DNA from: Hemileia vastatrix | Taxonomy: Eukaryota > Basidiomycota > Pucciniomycetes > Pucciniales > Zaghouaniaceae | Assembly (NCBI GenBank): GCA_030280995.1 | Contig: JASXTE010000008.1 | Coordinates: forward strand, 16,444,212 to 16,508,211 | Direction: 5' to 3' | Length of the DNA: 64,000 nucleotides | Shown here: piece by piece, positions 1-10,358 of the stretch | Numbering within the stretch: position 1 is the stretch's first letter | How the letters are laid out: each line of letters begins with the position of its first letter | The notes under the pieces: model-generated | The model's database searches: none | What the model was told of the DNA's origin: nothing | What the model saw: the letters and a program-made list of their open reading frames with translations, nothing else | Translations under genes and position numbers: made by a program

Positions 1-452
1 TTTTTTTCATATAATATACTAATTAAGTGTATCTCCATTGTTTAGGAGTAAATTCTAATTTAAAAAATTTTGTATTTACCCGTGGCAATTTGAATATGGG
101 ATATAAATTTGTTATTATTTGTTTTTCACACTAAAAGTCCCCAAAAAATTACTAGTATTTTCTGTTAGCTACATCAAATTTCGCTTCAATATAAACAGAT
201 TGTGATTTAGCATGTTACTCAGTTTACCCCACTATGAATAATACATGTTAAAAAAAGCGCAAATAATATAAAATCCCCCTCTTTATGTTTTCTGTTTCTT
301 TCATCCTCACTTTAATTTTAATCTTATTCAATTTTTTATCCTATTAAAATATCAACTTCAATTTTCTAGAATAGAGTTTCTTATAATTATTCATCATATT
401 ACATCATAATTTTTTGATATTGAATACTTTTTTTTAATATTCATTAATCAAT
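1..452. other. AT-rich non-coding stretch
   Basis: No open frame of coding character is seen. The tract is rich in T runs and probably holds the upstream region of the spliced gene that starts at 453. No clear TATA box could be singled out because the whole tract is AT-rich. Confidence 0.5.
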
Positions 453-2882
453 ATGTCTAGTATACAAAATCCTACACCTCCACTTTGTATGTATATCATG
501 TTCCTCTCTCTTAATTTATATATTTCACTTATGTTCTATATCTTTTTTTTTCAAAAATTTGATTTTCCAGCACCCAAATGTGTTTCATCCCACTCTCTGA
601 TTGATACTCTCTTTGAAGCTTTTGAGCTTGAACCATGTCTGCCACATGGCATGGCACCTAACCCTCCTGTACTTAGCAATGAGAGGCAGGAAATAACAAG
701 AGTTCAGTATCGCAATTTACTTGAATTGGCTAGAGATAAAACAGAAGAGCTTGTCAAGATCCTTAACAATAATCCTTCTCCTTCATATTTATCTAACCCT
801 TGTAATGACTTACTCCAATATGTGAAAAGCCTTGAAAAATGTATGTTCATCACCTTTTTTGTCTCCTTTTAAATTAGTAGATAAGATTATTAATATTTTT
901 TTTTCTTCATATATATTTGTAGCTTATGAGGAGGGTATGATTCCTCCTGATGAAGTCATTGTCATTAGGGATGATGATGAGACAGATGAACCATCAGCTT
1001 CAACTCATGCTTCAACTTCTAAGGAAAATCCTGAAACACCTGTTATCCGCTCCAAGAAAAAGAGATTATCCCAAGGCTCCTCTTTTGTTCGACGTATTAA
1101 ACCAGCTTCTGCTAATGAATTTTCTGATGTATCAAATAATAAATCTCAAAAAAAAAGCAAAGGTTTTGATAATGAGTATATTCTTGTTTCCTTTTTTTTT
1201 ATTGTTATTCTTTTATCTTTAAAATTCTATCATATATCTCTTTTATTGCTTACATATTGTACTTTTTATCTTTCTTTTGATATTTTGTACCAGAAACTCA
1301 CCTGCTGTAGATTGTTCCATCCATAAATGCCCTCTCCCTGATGAAGATGATGAAAAGAGCAATGAAAATAGCGATGATCAACTGTCAGAATATGAAGCTA
1401 TGCTTGTTCATAAAAAAAAGCAAAGTTTAAAATCTTCTTCAAGACATGTTGATATGTTTGATAAAGATGATGATTCAAACAGCTCATCACCAAATTCCTT
1501 CATTTCTAAGAAGCAATACCCATCACCTCCTAAATTACCTACTTTGACCTCTTTGAAAGCTTCTCTACCAATGAAATTGACTCCAATCAAGATATCAAAA
1601 AAACCTCTAACTTATTCACCCTCAGTTCTAAAAGAATCTGATTTGCAGGAGGAATTCTGTAAAATTCATAATTTTTATAAAGGTAGAATCAGCACGGCAA
1701 AGGTCCTCAGGTCGTGGTTGGAAATTGTTACTCTCCTTGAATTACGCTCTTCTACTTCTTCCCAAGAACCCATGTCAAATATTCCAATGTTTACTTTTCA
1801 TTGGGAAAAATCTTGTGGAGAAGATTGGCTTTCAAAACTTACTGAGTTATGTAAGTTACCATAATTTTTAGTCTTGACTTTTGTTCTTTTACTTATTTTT
1901 TTTTCCTTTTGTAGCAAATATTTTTTTAGAGATTGATAGCTCACAGCTATGGGTACTCGATAATATTGATTTCAAAAAAATGGAAGATTTATGTGATCCT
2001 GATGGTTTAAATACTGAAATTCTTTCCTCAACAAAGAAAATGGATCACCCTGAATCCAATCTTATCTGAATGCTCATGAGATTAATGATCCCAAGTGACC
2101 ACTGCCGTTCTTCATGGGTATCTCTTATATCATCTTCACTTTATCTGACTGCACATGAATTCAGCCAGCTTCCATCACATCAAAACATTAACTCAGATTG
2201 TCCAATTGAACGTGGTCTTCAGCTTCTAGCTCACCTTTCAAATCTGAAGAGTCCGATTTCTGATGGCTTAGAAGTTGGTCCCACTGCACTTCAAACCCGT
2301 GATATATCAATGTCAACTCTTCTTCAAATCAGCAATATTATCATTGATATAATTATGTCAATTATCATTCTTAAATCAAAATATTGTGCTGCAACAATAT
2401 CAAGTGGCAAGACTAGTGAAGCTCAACAATCAAGTGAGAAAAACGAAAATACTGAACTGACTATAATGAGAGAGAAACAAAAGGCTGCACTAAACAAAAT
2501 AAATTCTGAATACTCCCACCACCAATATCAATCTTTCACATTCTATATAATCGATGGTGTACGTGGTTTATTTCTGAGCTCTCAAGATCATAGATTGGCT
2601 TCAGCAGCTGATTGCTTGGAGGTAATATCAGAAGTTAAGTTTCTTAATTTACATGAAAAAAAAAATCATTTGATGGAAGAAATAATTTGGAAAAATTTAA
2701 ATAACTATATTTTAACATTAATAAAACCTTTTATAGGCAAGTGTGATCCATTTCCTTTAAAATTTGATACCCCAAGTCCTCCGGGAATTGCTAGGGCTAT
2801 TTCTGCAGATTTTCTTAATCACTGGAGCTCCATTCAGCCAGTATCACCTTTTTTTGCTAAACATAGCCTTTCAATAAATTAA
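453..2882 (+). CDS. Unrecognised multi-exon protein gene, in-frame TGA near the 3' part
   Basis: Five exons can be joined in phase: 453-486, 571-840, 923-1175, 1294-1850 and 1915 onward. Introns of 84, 82, 118 and 64 nt begin GTATGT, GTATGT, GTATAT and GTAAGT and end in CCAG or TAG. The joined frame stays open for 422 codons to a TGA at 2067-2069 and then continues in the same frame to 2882. The middle is acidic and Ser-rich with basic clusters such as RSKKKR that could be nuclear signals. The part after the TGA reads as protein (for example FYIIDGVRGLFLSSQDHR). No family was recognised. The phase agreement across four introns is strong support for a real gene. The TGA may be a disabling mutation, or 2070-2882 may be a separate unit. 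GT at 2622 and AG at 2736 could mark another intron. Confidence 0.6.
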
Positions 2883-3039
2883 TATTCCAACATGTAAATA
2901 GATAAAGTTCTGTCTATATGATATATCTTGTATAATTCAAGTTATTTTCCTTCAAATACGTCAAAAATGTGACCATCTTTGAAATTTATTAAGTAACCTT
3001 TGACATGATTTTCTAAATTAATTATTAAAAAAAATTATT

Positions 3040-3071
3040 AGGGGGTGTCAGTTCTGGCAAATCCGCACTTA
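3040..3071 (+). repeat. Left terminal inverted repeat of Harbinger A
   Basis: These 32 bases are an exact reverse complement of 6603-6634. They end in the motif ATCCGCACTT, which recurs several times in the next 130 bp. Confidence 0.9.
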
Positions 3072-3094
3072 CAAATCCGCACTTAAATTTGACC

Positions 3095-3180
3095 AAATCC
3101 GCACTTAAATAAGTGCGGATTTCCAAAACACACTAGCCCCAATACTGGTGGATTTCAAAATGAAATAAGTCACTTATTTC
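3095..3180. repeat. Subterminal palindromes of Harbinger A
   Basis: 3095-3122 is a perfect palindrome with 13-bp arms around AA, built from the ATCCGCACTT motif. 3162-3180 is a second perfect palindrome with 9-bp arms (GAAATAAGT) around one base. Such repeated subterminal motifs are plausible transposase or Myb-protein binding sites (inference). Confidence 0.7.
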
Positions 3181-3347
3181 ACTCAAATCCGCACTTTCTC
3201 AACCAAAAGTGCTGATTTCACCATCAAGTCCCATTTCACTGATTTGTCAGCATCATCCCATTCATACGCAGCACTCCGCAGAATAACACTTCATAACTCA
3301 AAACATCGTACATCACTTACATCTTCATATCATATCATATAAGAGTT

Positions 3348-4043
3348 ATGCCTTCCTCACTTTCAAATCGTGATAAATTACATAAAGCAATGACTTTCAT
3401 GGCTCTTGAACTGCTCTTGGACTCTGATTGCGATTCTGATTCTGATCTAGAAGAAGATTTTGTCTTTTTATCAAAAATGGCCACGAAACGTTACCTTCTT
3501 CCCAGAAAGCCTCAAGTACTTCATACCCCCAAGTACACCATCCAAACACTTCTTAACCTATCTACACCCAGTTTTAGACAGCTGTTCAGGACTTCTCAGG
3601 AATGTTTCCTTAAATTGCTTGAGCTTATTCAGGATCATCCCATATTTCACAATAATTCTCAAAAAGAACAACGACATCCTTCAATTCAATTGGCCATCAC
3701 ACTATGTCGTTTGGGTTCAAATGGTAATGGAGCCGCTTTGAAACGTTTAGAAAATGTCTTTGATTTAGGGTATGGTTCAGTTAACACTTATACCAAACGA
3801 TGTATCACTGCCATCAACTCCTTGGAATCTCAACTTCTCACCTGGCCAACAAAAATGAAATCGCATATTTTCAGCAAACGCATATTTTTTCAGTCACTCT
3901 CTTTTTTTTCTTCACTCATATCCGTTTTCTCCTCTCTTCCTACATCACTCAATCAATTTCACTTATATTTCTTTTTTCTCAACTCATCTCTCCAGGTAAG
4001 TCATTTTATTCTTTTTAAACAGAGTGTGAAAATAGGAGGATGA
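3348..4043 (+). pseudogene. Harbinger transposase, N-terminal part only
   Basis: The frame starts 308 bp inside the left inverted repeat. Residues 1 to about 170 match the N-terminal region of rust-type Harbinger nucleases: an acidic Asp/Ser stretch, then a helical segment containing SIQLAITLCRLGSNGNGAAL and LENVFDLGYGSVNTYTKRCI, where a helix-turn-helix-like fold is expected. The transposase remnant at 40.2-41.5 kb contains the matching FHFGSNGDGAALTHLENIFQ. The DDE catalytic domain that should follow is absent: from about residue 172 the frame runs into T-rich sequence and then the 123-bp tandem array, where it ends. The gene is a truncated relic, although its N-terminus could in principle still bind DNA. 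Confidence 0.75.
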
Positions 4044-4451
4044 ACTCTGTTCTTCGGGCGAAGAACAGAGTTCACTTCCATTCACTTATATTTCTTTTTT
4101 CTCAACTCATCTCTCCAGGTAAGTCATTTTATTCTTTTTAAACAGAGTGTGAAAATAGGAGGATGAACTCTGTTCTTCGGGCGAAGAACAGAGTTCACTT
4201 CCATTCACTTATATTTCTTTTTTCTCAACTCATCTCTCCAGGTAAGTCATTTTATTCTTTTTAAACAGAGTGTGAAAATAGGAGGATGAACTCTGTTCTT
4301 CGGGCGAAGAGCAGAGTTCACTTCCATTCACTTATATTTCTTTTTTCTCAACTCATCTCTCCAGGTAAGTCATTTTATTCTTTTTAAACAGAGTGTGAAA
4401 ATAGGAGGATGAACTCTGTTCTTCGGGCGAAGAACAGAGTTCACTTCCATA
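3960..4451 (+). repeat. Four tandem 123-bp units, each with a perfect hairpin
   Basis: Four near-identical copies lie end to end. Each contains a 15-bp perfect inverted repeat with a GG spacer (4042-4073, 4165-4196, 4288-4319 and 4411-4442), starting GAACTCTGTTCTTCG. The third copy has one arm change. Each unit also carries CTCTCCAG directly followed by GTAAGT, an acceptor-like site abutting a donor-like site. Confidence 0.9.
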
Positions 4452-4908
4452 AAATATTAGCTGAAAATGTAAAATTATTGTTTTTCCATCAAAGAAAATT
4501 CTTTAAAATTTTTTGTATTATTACATGATTGAGTTCTAATGCAGCGAGCATGTTGTTAGAGCATTATTGCCCCTCTTAGTAACTCAATCAAGTAATATAT
4601 ACAAAAAAATAACCAAATATTTAATATTCTTCCATAAATTTTTAATAAATAAATATGATATTTCAATTTATGAAATTAAAGTAATGGGCCCACGACCTTG
4701 TGTTGTATAAATGGTAATCATGATAACATTAATTTGTTTCATGGGGTTCCTCTAGCCTATACCTGTGGAAAGTCCCAAACCTAGTTTCTAGACTTGATCT
4801 GCATTTTGGCTTAAGGAATTGTCATTACTTTAAAAGTAGTATACTTGACATATCTTATTTATATATTAATTAATTTATGTAATTATATTAAATTTTGATG
4901 ACTTTCAC
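4452..4908. other. Non-coding interior of Harbinger A with one long stem-loop
   Basis: No gene is seen. 4508-4608 folds on itself: 4520-4535 pairs with 4581-4596 (one mismatch), with a further A/T extension outside, and the loop contains a second small stem (TAATGC with GCATTA). The stretch around 4690-4740 resembles, in reverse, sequence near 36.5 kb in Harbinger B, so it is part of the element backbone. Confidence 0.5.
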
Positions 4909-5170
4909 CCTTTACTTCAATAAAATGCAGGGGAGGGTATTGCCAATTTTTTAAATCTGACATGTGAAATTGATGACTTAGAAAAATTTGGTGGTACCCA
5001 CCCCTTGTTTCAATAAAATGCAGGGGAGGGTATTGCCAATGTTTTAAATCTGACATGTGAAATTGATGACTTAGAAAAATTTGGTGGTACCCACCCCTTG
5101 TTTCAATAAAATGCAGGGGAGGGCATTGCCAATTTTTTAAATCTGACATGTGAAATTGATGACTTAGAAA
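4909..5170 (-). repeat. 93-bp tandem repeat, about three copies
   Basis: The motif ATGCAGGGGAGGG starts at 4925, 5018 and 5111, a period of 93 bp. Because 93 is divisible by three, the minus strand gives a spurious 31-residue repeat frame. A degenerate relative is present at about 36,200-36,400 in Harbinger B. Confidence 0.85.
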
Positions 5171-5329
5171 AATTTAGATAAGCAAACTTATTGACTAGCA
5201 AGTAAAGATAGAAAATTTTTATTATACATTCAAATTTTTGTCAAAAATAACGTACTATATTCTTTTCCTTTTATAAGTCAGCATATAAGAAAATATTACC
5301 AAAATTAAATTAACTAGAAAAACAATTTA

Positions 5330-6284
5330 TCAATTGAAAAGGTCAAGTAATTTTTTAATGTCCTCATAAGATTGGCCATTTTTAACACATTCCATAATGA
5401 AATCTTTTTTTTTAAAACTCTCTTGTTTTTCCAATTCACAAGTAGCCATTTCTCTTTGAAATTGACGGTCATTTACTCTTTCCATCTGCTCTACCTCAAA
5501 TTTTTTTTCTTCCAAATCTAAGGCTTGCTGATCTTTCCTTAGCATATGATCAAACTTCATCTTCTCAAAGTCAAGGGCATTATTTGCAATAGTTGATTTC
5601 GCTGAGAAAATTAAATTGAAATAAATAAATAAATGAGTTAATGATTAAGATATATAGTAAACAAAACTTACTTATATCTTGATCTTCTTCAAGTAAAGGT
5701 GTGTTGGGAGGATTATAGGAAGGTTTGGATCCAGAGGGTATATGCTTAGTAGTATCGTGTAGAAACCAAGGGTTTACATCAACTCGGGTGCCAAAAAGAT
5801 TATCCATTTCCTCATAGAAAGGACACATGACATTGAGCTTTTTGGAAACAGTAGTAGTTCCAATCTCCAAATCATCATCGTCAATACCAAATCCAGTTTC
5901 ATTTGCAGCATGATGAGCCTTTTTATATTTTGATTGGTAACTCTTAAATCTCTCCTTCATTTGTTTAGGATTGATATCGATTCTCTCCCTTGTTTTCTTC
6001 CTTACTTCATTGGCCATCAATAAGTAGCCATTAACCTTTGAAGAAGGTGGACATCCAATACGAGTGGACTTTTCACATCCAAAACATGCTTCAAAATTTT
6101 ATTTTATTTTAAGGAAGTTGATTATGATGAGATAATCATCCTTTTTAAGCTGACCTGAACCTGACTTTGATTTTTCAGGTGTAGGGCTTGCTTTACGAGG
6201 GGACTTTTGTGACGAAGCAGATTTTTGAGTTACCTTTTGAGATTTGGAATGTCTGGGAGGCATTATGAAACTGGCACATAACAA
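5330..6284 (-). pseudogene. Myb/SANT-like Harbinger partner gene, one frameshift
   Basis: The second gene of Harbinger A runs toward the transposase relic. The N-terminus (from the ATG near 6260) is basic and disordered. A Myb/SANT-like region follows with EACFGC, the helix QMKERFKSYQSKYKKAHH, and the tail LNVMCPFYEEMDNLFG. A 70-nt intron (5602-5671 on the minus strand, GTAAGT..TCAG) joins in phase to a charged coiled-coil tail ending in YEDIKKLLDLFN. A one-base frameshift lies near 6095 in an A/T run between INFLKIK and EACFGC. In PIF/Harbinger systems the Myb-like protein binds the transposase and aids nuclear entry and end recognition (established for plant and animal elements). The same architecture occurs at 34.0-35.2 kb. 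Confidence 0.7.
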
Positions 6285-6586
6285 GAAAAAAGATTAAAAA
6301 GTAGAAGAAATAAGTAAAAAAGAATGTAAACATGCCTGGTCAAAATATTGAAAATGTCAGGAAGGGGTGTGTGCCGAGGATTGATGGGTAGGTAGCGAGG
6401 AAGGTCAGTGTGTCACATGTGACAGGGATGGGGTAAGAAAGGAAGGGATGTTTTGTGGCCAAAATGTGGTTGTGAAAAAAAACGGGAAAAAAGTGCTGAT
6501 TTGAGGTCATAACTGACACCCTTTTTTGAAATAAGTGACTTTTTTGCAAAATTTAAGTGCTGATTTGTAAGTGCTGATTTGGTTTG

Positions 6587-6615
6587 AAATCCGCACTTAA
6601 TTTAAGTGCGGATTT
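6587..6615. repeat. Perfect 29-bp subterminal palindrome, right end of Harbinger A
   Basis: Two 14-bp arms beginning AAATCCGCACTTAA surround a single T. Together with diverged AAGTGCTGATTT copies at 6525-6580 it mirrors the left-end motif cluster. Confidence 0.8.
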
Positions 6616-6634
6616 GCCAGAACTGACACCCCCT
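6603..6634 (-). repeat. Right terminal inverted repeat of Harbinger A
   Basis: Exact 32-bp reverse complement of 3040-3071. The flanking bases 6635-6637 (ATT) repeat 3037-3039. Confidence 0.9.
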
Positions 6635-7279
6635 ATTGTAAGTCCAGCAATAACAAAGATTTTAAAATCTACTTATATGATTTCAAATACTTGTATTAAA
6701 TTCTTAAATATTTTATTGTTTATATAAAAATATGATAACTGCTCTAGTTTTGTTACTTTACCTTTAATATTATATAATCTATTAATTATTACAAATATTT
6801 TCGTTGATTGTAACATTTTTAATCAGAAGTAGAACAATTTAAATAATTAAATGAGTACATTCTTAAAAAAATACAATTTAATCTATTATTGATTCAAAAT
6901 TCTTTCTTCAACTCTTTATTATTAACTTTTTTATTAATAAGCCTGTTTGACCTAAAATACTATACAGTTAATTTGGTAGCATTAAAAGCACATTTTTATG
7001 GATAATATATTTCAAATTCTTTATTATAGTTTTTTTTATTTTAGAACCTTTGCTACCAATTTAATAAAAATGACATTTAAAGATTTCACAACTTATATAT
7101 TTCCTCAAAAGTAAATCAAATTTTCTTATAATATTATGAAAAAAAATTATTTTATTTCACAAATAAAAAAAATAGATAATACTATAATTATCAAAACTGA
7201 AAATGTTACAGCTACTCCCAGTATTTATCATTTTTAATTTTGCATTAAGTTGTGTATATATGATATAAATTTTTAATAT
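6635..7279. other. AT-rich spacer
   Basis: No gene or repeat is recognised between Harbinger A and the oxygenase gene. It probably contains the 3' flank of the latter. Confidence 0.5.
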
Positions 7280-8502
7280 TTAAATATCTAGATTTTTTAG
7301 ATTTGTCTTAACATTAGATAAATAATACTTTGCTGATTCTATTTCTTCCTCTATTAAGTCATCTCTTTTCAAAAAAACTCTCAAAGCACTAATCAAATAT
7401 TCTAACCTAAATTTTTCTTTTTTAATTTCTAAGTATTCTGAAATATCAATATCAAAAACATTAAGCTTTTCTATAGCATGAAAAAGTCTAGTGCTGATTT
7501 GAATAGAAGAACCTATCCTAGTGAAGCCAGGAATTTCATGACATCTTGAGGTAAAATGCCTTAGTTGATTGGCAGGCCATAATGTCACTGTTATTCCATT
7601 AGTTGCTTCAAAGTTGATTTTACTTTGAATTTTGGGAAACATAAGTTCTCCACCTATTTGTCGCGGTTGGGTCTTATCATACTTCATATGAATGGTGTTT
7701 TTTTCTGTATCTTTAGGAAAAAATATTCCTAAAGTATACTCACTTGCATCCTTATCGAGATGAACCTCATTAGAGAACCCATTACCATTCCCTCCAGATG
7801 TCCAAGTTAAATTACTAGCAAACGGTACACCCTCTTCTTCACTAGAAACTTTTGAAAATCCAGGAATACCAAGTTTTGCGCAAAGATTAGTTGCCTCATT
7901 GTACTTTACATATGATATTTTTTTAAAAAAATATTCAAAGTACATTGCAATCCTCTTCATTCGTTTTTTATATTCATCCGTTTTTACAATATCATCAGTG
8001 TATTCATCTGCAAGGAAAAGCATTCAAAAATTCAGTATTTAAATTAAAAAAAGTGATACTTACGAATATGTAAAGATTTCTTTCTATCTAAAATAAAGCC
8101 ACCACCAAACATTTTTCCAAAACCACCAGCTCTTTGATGATAACCATTATTTTTAATTTCATGTTCGCAGTAAAGAAGGTTCCTTAATGCATTGCACCGT
8201 AGCTTCTAACATATCTAGTTCTTTGAGCTCATGAATTTCAAAAGTCTGCACAAGAACATTAGGTATTAAGACACCTTTTGGTTTATAAATACTACATCCA
8301 GGAAAAAAATTGTAATAATTATTGCAATCTGTCATATTATTGGCATAAGATCGTGCATAGAAATGTGGCTTCTTCCCGTTTGTATCCATTCCAAGAGCGT
8401 TTACAAGTTTCATTCCAGTAGCAATGTCTTTCGCCCACCTATTGTTAGAGTTCTTCCCTGGCCGTTTTTTTTTTCAAATCGTTACTCATTGATGGTTCAA
8501 TC
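7280..8502 (-). pseudogene. TET/JBP-like 2OG-Fe(II) dioxygenase, frameshifted
   Basis: The last exon (8007-7280) encodes the double-stranded beta-helix core of the fungal TET/JBP-like family. The metal-binding HxD is at 7754-7762 (HLD), the distal His is in LRHFTS (codon at 7556-7558), and the 2OG-binding Arg is probably in TRIGSSIQIS. A 56-nt intron (8063-8008, GTAAGT..GCAG) joins it in phase to an upstream exon containing GGFGKMFGGGFI. That exon is broken by frameshifts near 8165 and 8448. GCAAAAC TTGG-type coding signal continues up to an acceptor-like TTAG near 8503. Family members oxidise 5-methylpyrimidines in DNA and are expanded in basidiomycetes alongside KDZ transposons (published). 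All visible catalytic residues are present, but the upstream shifts make this copy a probable pseudogene. Its 5' start was not found. Confidence 0.7.
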
Positions 8503-8700
8503 CTAAGAGAATTCAATTTTGATTTAAAATAGAAAAAAATCAAAAATTAGAAAATAGTAACATAATTTCAATTATCAGTCAATGATACCTTTAACTTTAT
8601 CATATCTTCAATATTAGAAATACAAAAGTTAGCATATCTACATATTAGTAAATTTATATACTTTTTCTTTATTTCAAATATTAAGAAAGCGTTTCAAAGG

Positions 8701-9125
8701 TATACTTTATTAAATTATACATATAAAGAGTATAGCTTTATCCTGTATGCATTCAGCAAGTACGAGATTTGGCTCTACACTTAATATTAATAATATAATG
8801 AAAGTATAACTCCAATACACTAGTAATATTAAAAAATTTACGGAATTATGATATCCACATATATAAAATGAAAAATTTTGCTCTGATCAATATATTGACT
8901 TAGAAAGTTATACTTCAATAAATTATTAATTTTTAAATTGTAGCATTGTCCTGTATGCTTTCAGCAAGTACGAGACTTTGAAACAACTTAAAAATCAATA
9001 AATTAAAGGTAAAGTACAAACAATCTAATTATTATTATGAAAAGCAAAACATTATCCTGTATGCTTTCAGCAAGTACGAGATGATGTTTTACTTTTCATA
9101 TTAATAATATAATGGTTGAGAAAGT
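8701..9125. repeat. Three imperfect palindromes sharing one conserved central core
   Basis: A 27-nt core starting TCCTGTATGC and ending AAGTACGAGA occurs at 8741-8767, 8949-8975 and 9055-9081; the first copy differs at one base. Each core sits at the centre of an imperfect palindrome with arms of roughly 25-44 nt (about 8701-8808, 8915-9010 and 9011-9125). Near the core the arms differ strongly between units yet still pair within each unit. On the minus strand the core reads LVLAESIQD, so duplicated short exons cannot be excluded. No known element was recognised. Confidence 0.7.
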
Positions 9126-10230
9126 ATTAAAGAAATATAGAAAAATGATAAGAAAAACATGAACTTACATGTCTATAAAATCTTCTTCCATTTGTAGCTG
9201 ATTGATCAAAATTAATTATAAAGTTTATTTTATAATCACTGTTTTAAAAAATAAATGGTTAGATAAATAAATTGAACATTTTTGATAAGGAATAAAGAAA
9301 AGTAAATTGACAAACAAATAAAAAAACTTTAAGTTAACTGAAAAAGAATTATTTTATAATGAATCAAAAGGGTACAGTAAAAGATACCATAAAAATAAAT
9401 TCAGAATTAGAATCATTAGATTAACTTGTCAAAAGTGTAAAAAAGTGTAACAAACCAAAATGATATGAAATGCAATAGCAAGAAAAATTTGCTTACCGGT
9501 AATCAGATAAGGTCAAGAAAATAGTACCAATAATTCAAAATGATAAAGCAAAAATATGATTGATAATTTTTGAAAAAGGTAAGTGAGAAAGAGAAAGGAA
9601 AAATAAATTGGGTGGCAAACAGATGTATATATCATGAATTTTCACTGATCACATGTTCAAAAAAATGCAGCTCTCCAAGTCATATGATAAACTTCATCTA
9701 AATTCCAAGAATGATGTTGCCAAGGCACTGTACACAGCATGATCATTCTTTCCTATGCATATACTAATTCCAGCTAGAATTTACTTGGCTGCATGTTGTA
9801 CAGATGCACATTTGTGGAACACTGAATTTCACATCTAAAAAAAATTGACGCCACATAATTCTAGCTACCATGTTTCACGTAGCTAAAAAACATACACTCA
9901 TCACATTTAAATTTACATTGCGCCAAAATTAATTCATTTTTGAATTTTTTTAAAGGAAACTATAATGTGCACCACCTATTTCTAAAATATGAACCTCCGC
10001 ACCATATTAAATTGGGAGACTTTTAATTATGCAATTTTTTTGCCGTGACCTTTTTCCTGATCTTACTTGGTTCAAAATATTGAAACATGGCCAATGTTGA
10101 TGAAAGAAACATTTGATTTTGTTTCTATGTGTAACAATGGAAGGCTGTTTCTTACTGGCTGAAGAGTGTTGTATATTTTATTTGAACAAATTTTTATTTT
10201 TTTATGTATTTTATTTAAAAAATTTACTTT
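9126..10230. other. AT-rich stretch without recognised genes
   Basis: No supported coding frame. 9640-9910 is less AT-biased and includes motifs such as AATTCTAGCTACCATG, but nothing assignable. It may contain upstream sequence of the oxygenase gene. Confidence 0.4.
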
Positions 10231-10235
10231 TTATT

Positions 10236-10358
10236 GCAGCCAGATTTATACTGGCTGCTTTTTAGAAACCTTAATTTATGACCCAAGCCTTTGAAATTGG
10301 CTTGGGTCCCTTACATTGCAATTTAGTACTTCCAGCCAGGTTTCCCCTGGCTGGAAGT
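10236..10358. repeat. Cluster of three perfect hairpins
   Basis: Three stems occur within 123 bp. 10236-10243 pairs with 10251-10258 (8 bp, 7-nt loop). 10280-10289 pairs with 10299-10308 (10 bp, 9-nt loop). 10328-10340 pairs with 10346-10358 (13 bp, 5-nt loop). The first and third stems share CAGCCAG. No protein frame spans them. Confidence 0.75.

Larger units (their letters stand above)
3040..6634. mobile_element. Harbinger-like DNA transposon A, bounded and non-autonomous
   Basis: The element is 3,595 bp with perfect 32-bp terminal inverted repeats beginning AGGGGGTGTCAG, flanked by ATT on both sides (3037-3039 and 6635-6637). It carries a PIF/Harbinger-type transposase N-terminus on the plus strand and a Myb/SANT-like gene on the minus strand, the usual two-gene convergent layout of the superfamily. 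The catalytic half of the transposase is missing and its place is taken by tandem arrays of 123 and 93 bp, so this copy should depend on a transposase supplied elsewhere. Palindromic copies of the subterminal motif are dense at both ends. Confidence 0.85.

Noticed and set aside
4883..5149. 31-residue repeat protein on the minus strand
   Set aside because: The 93-bp tandem repeat length is divisible by three, so the frame stays open by arithmetic; no start context or homologue.
8741..9081. CRISPR-like spaced direct repeats
   Set aside because: Only three copies, unequal spacing of about 208 and 106 bp, palindromic surroundings and a eukaryotic setting.
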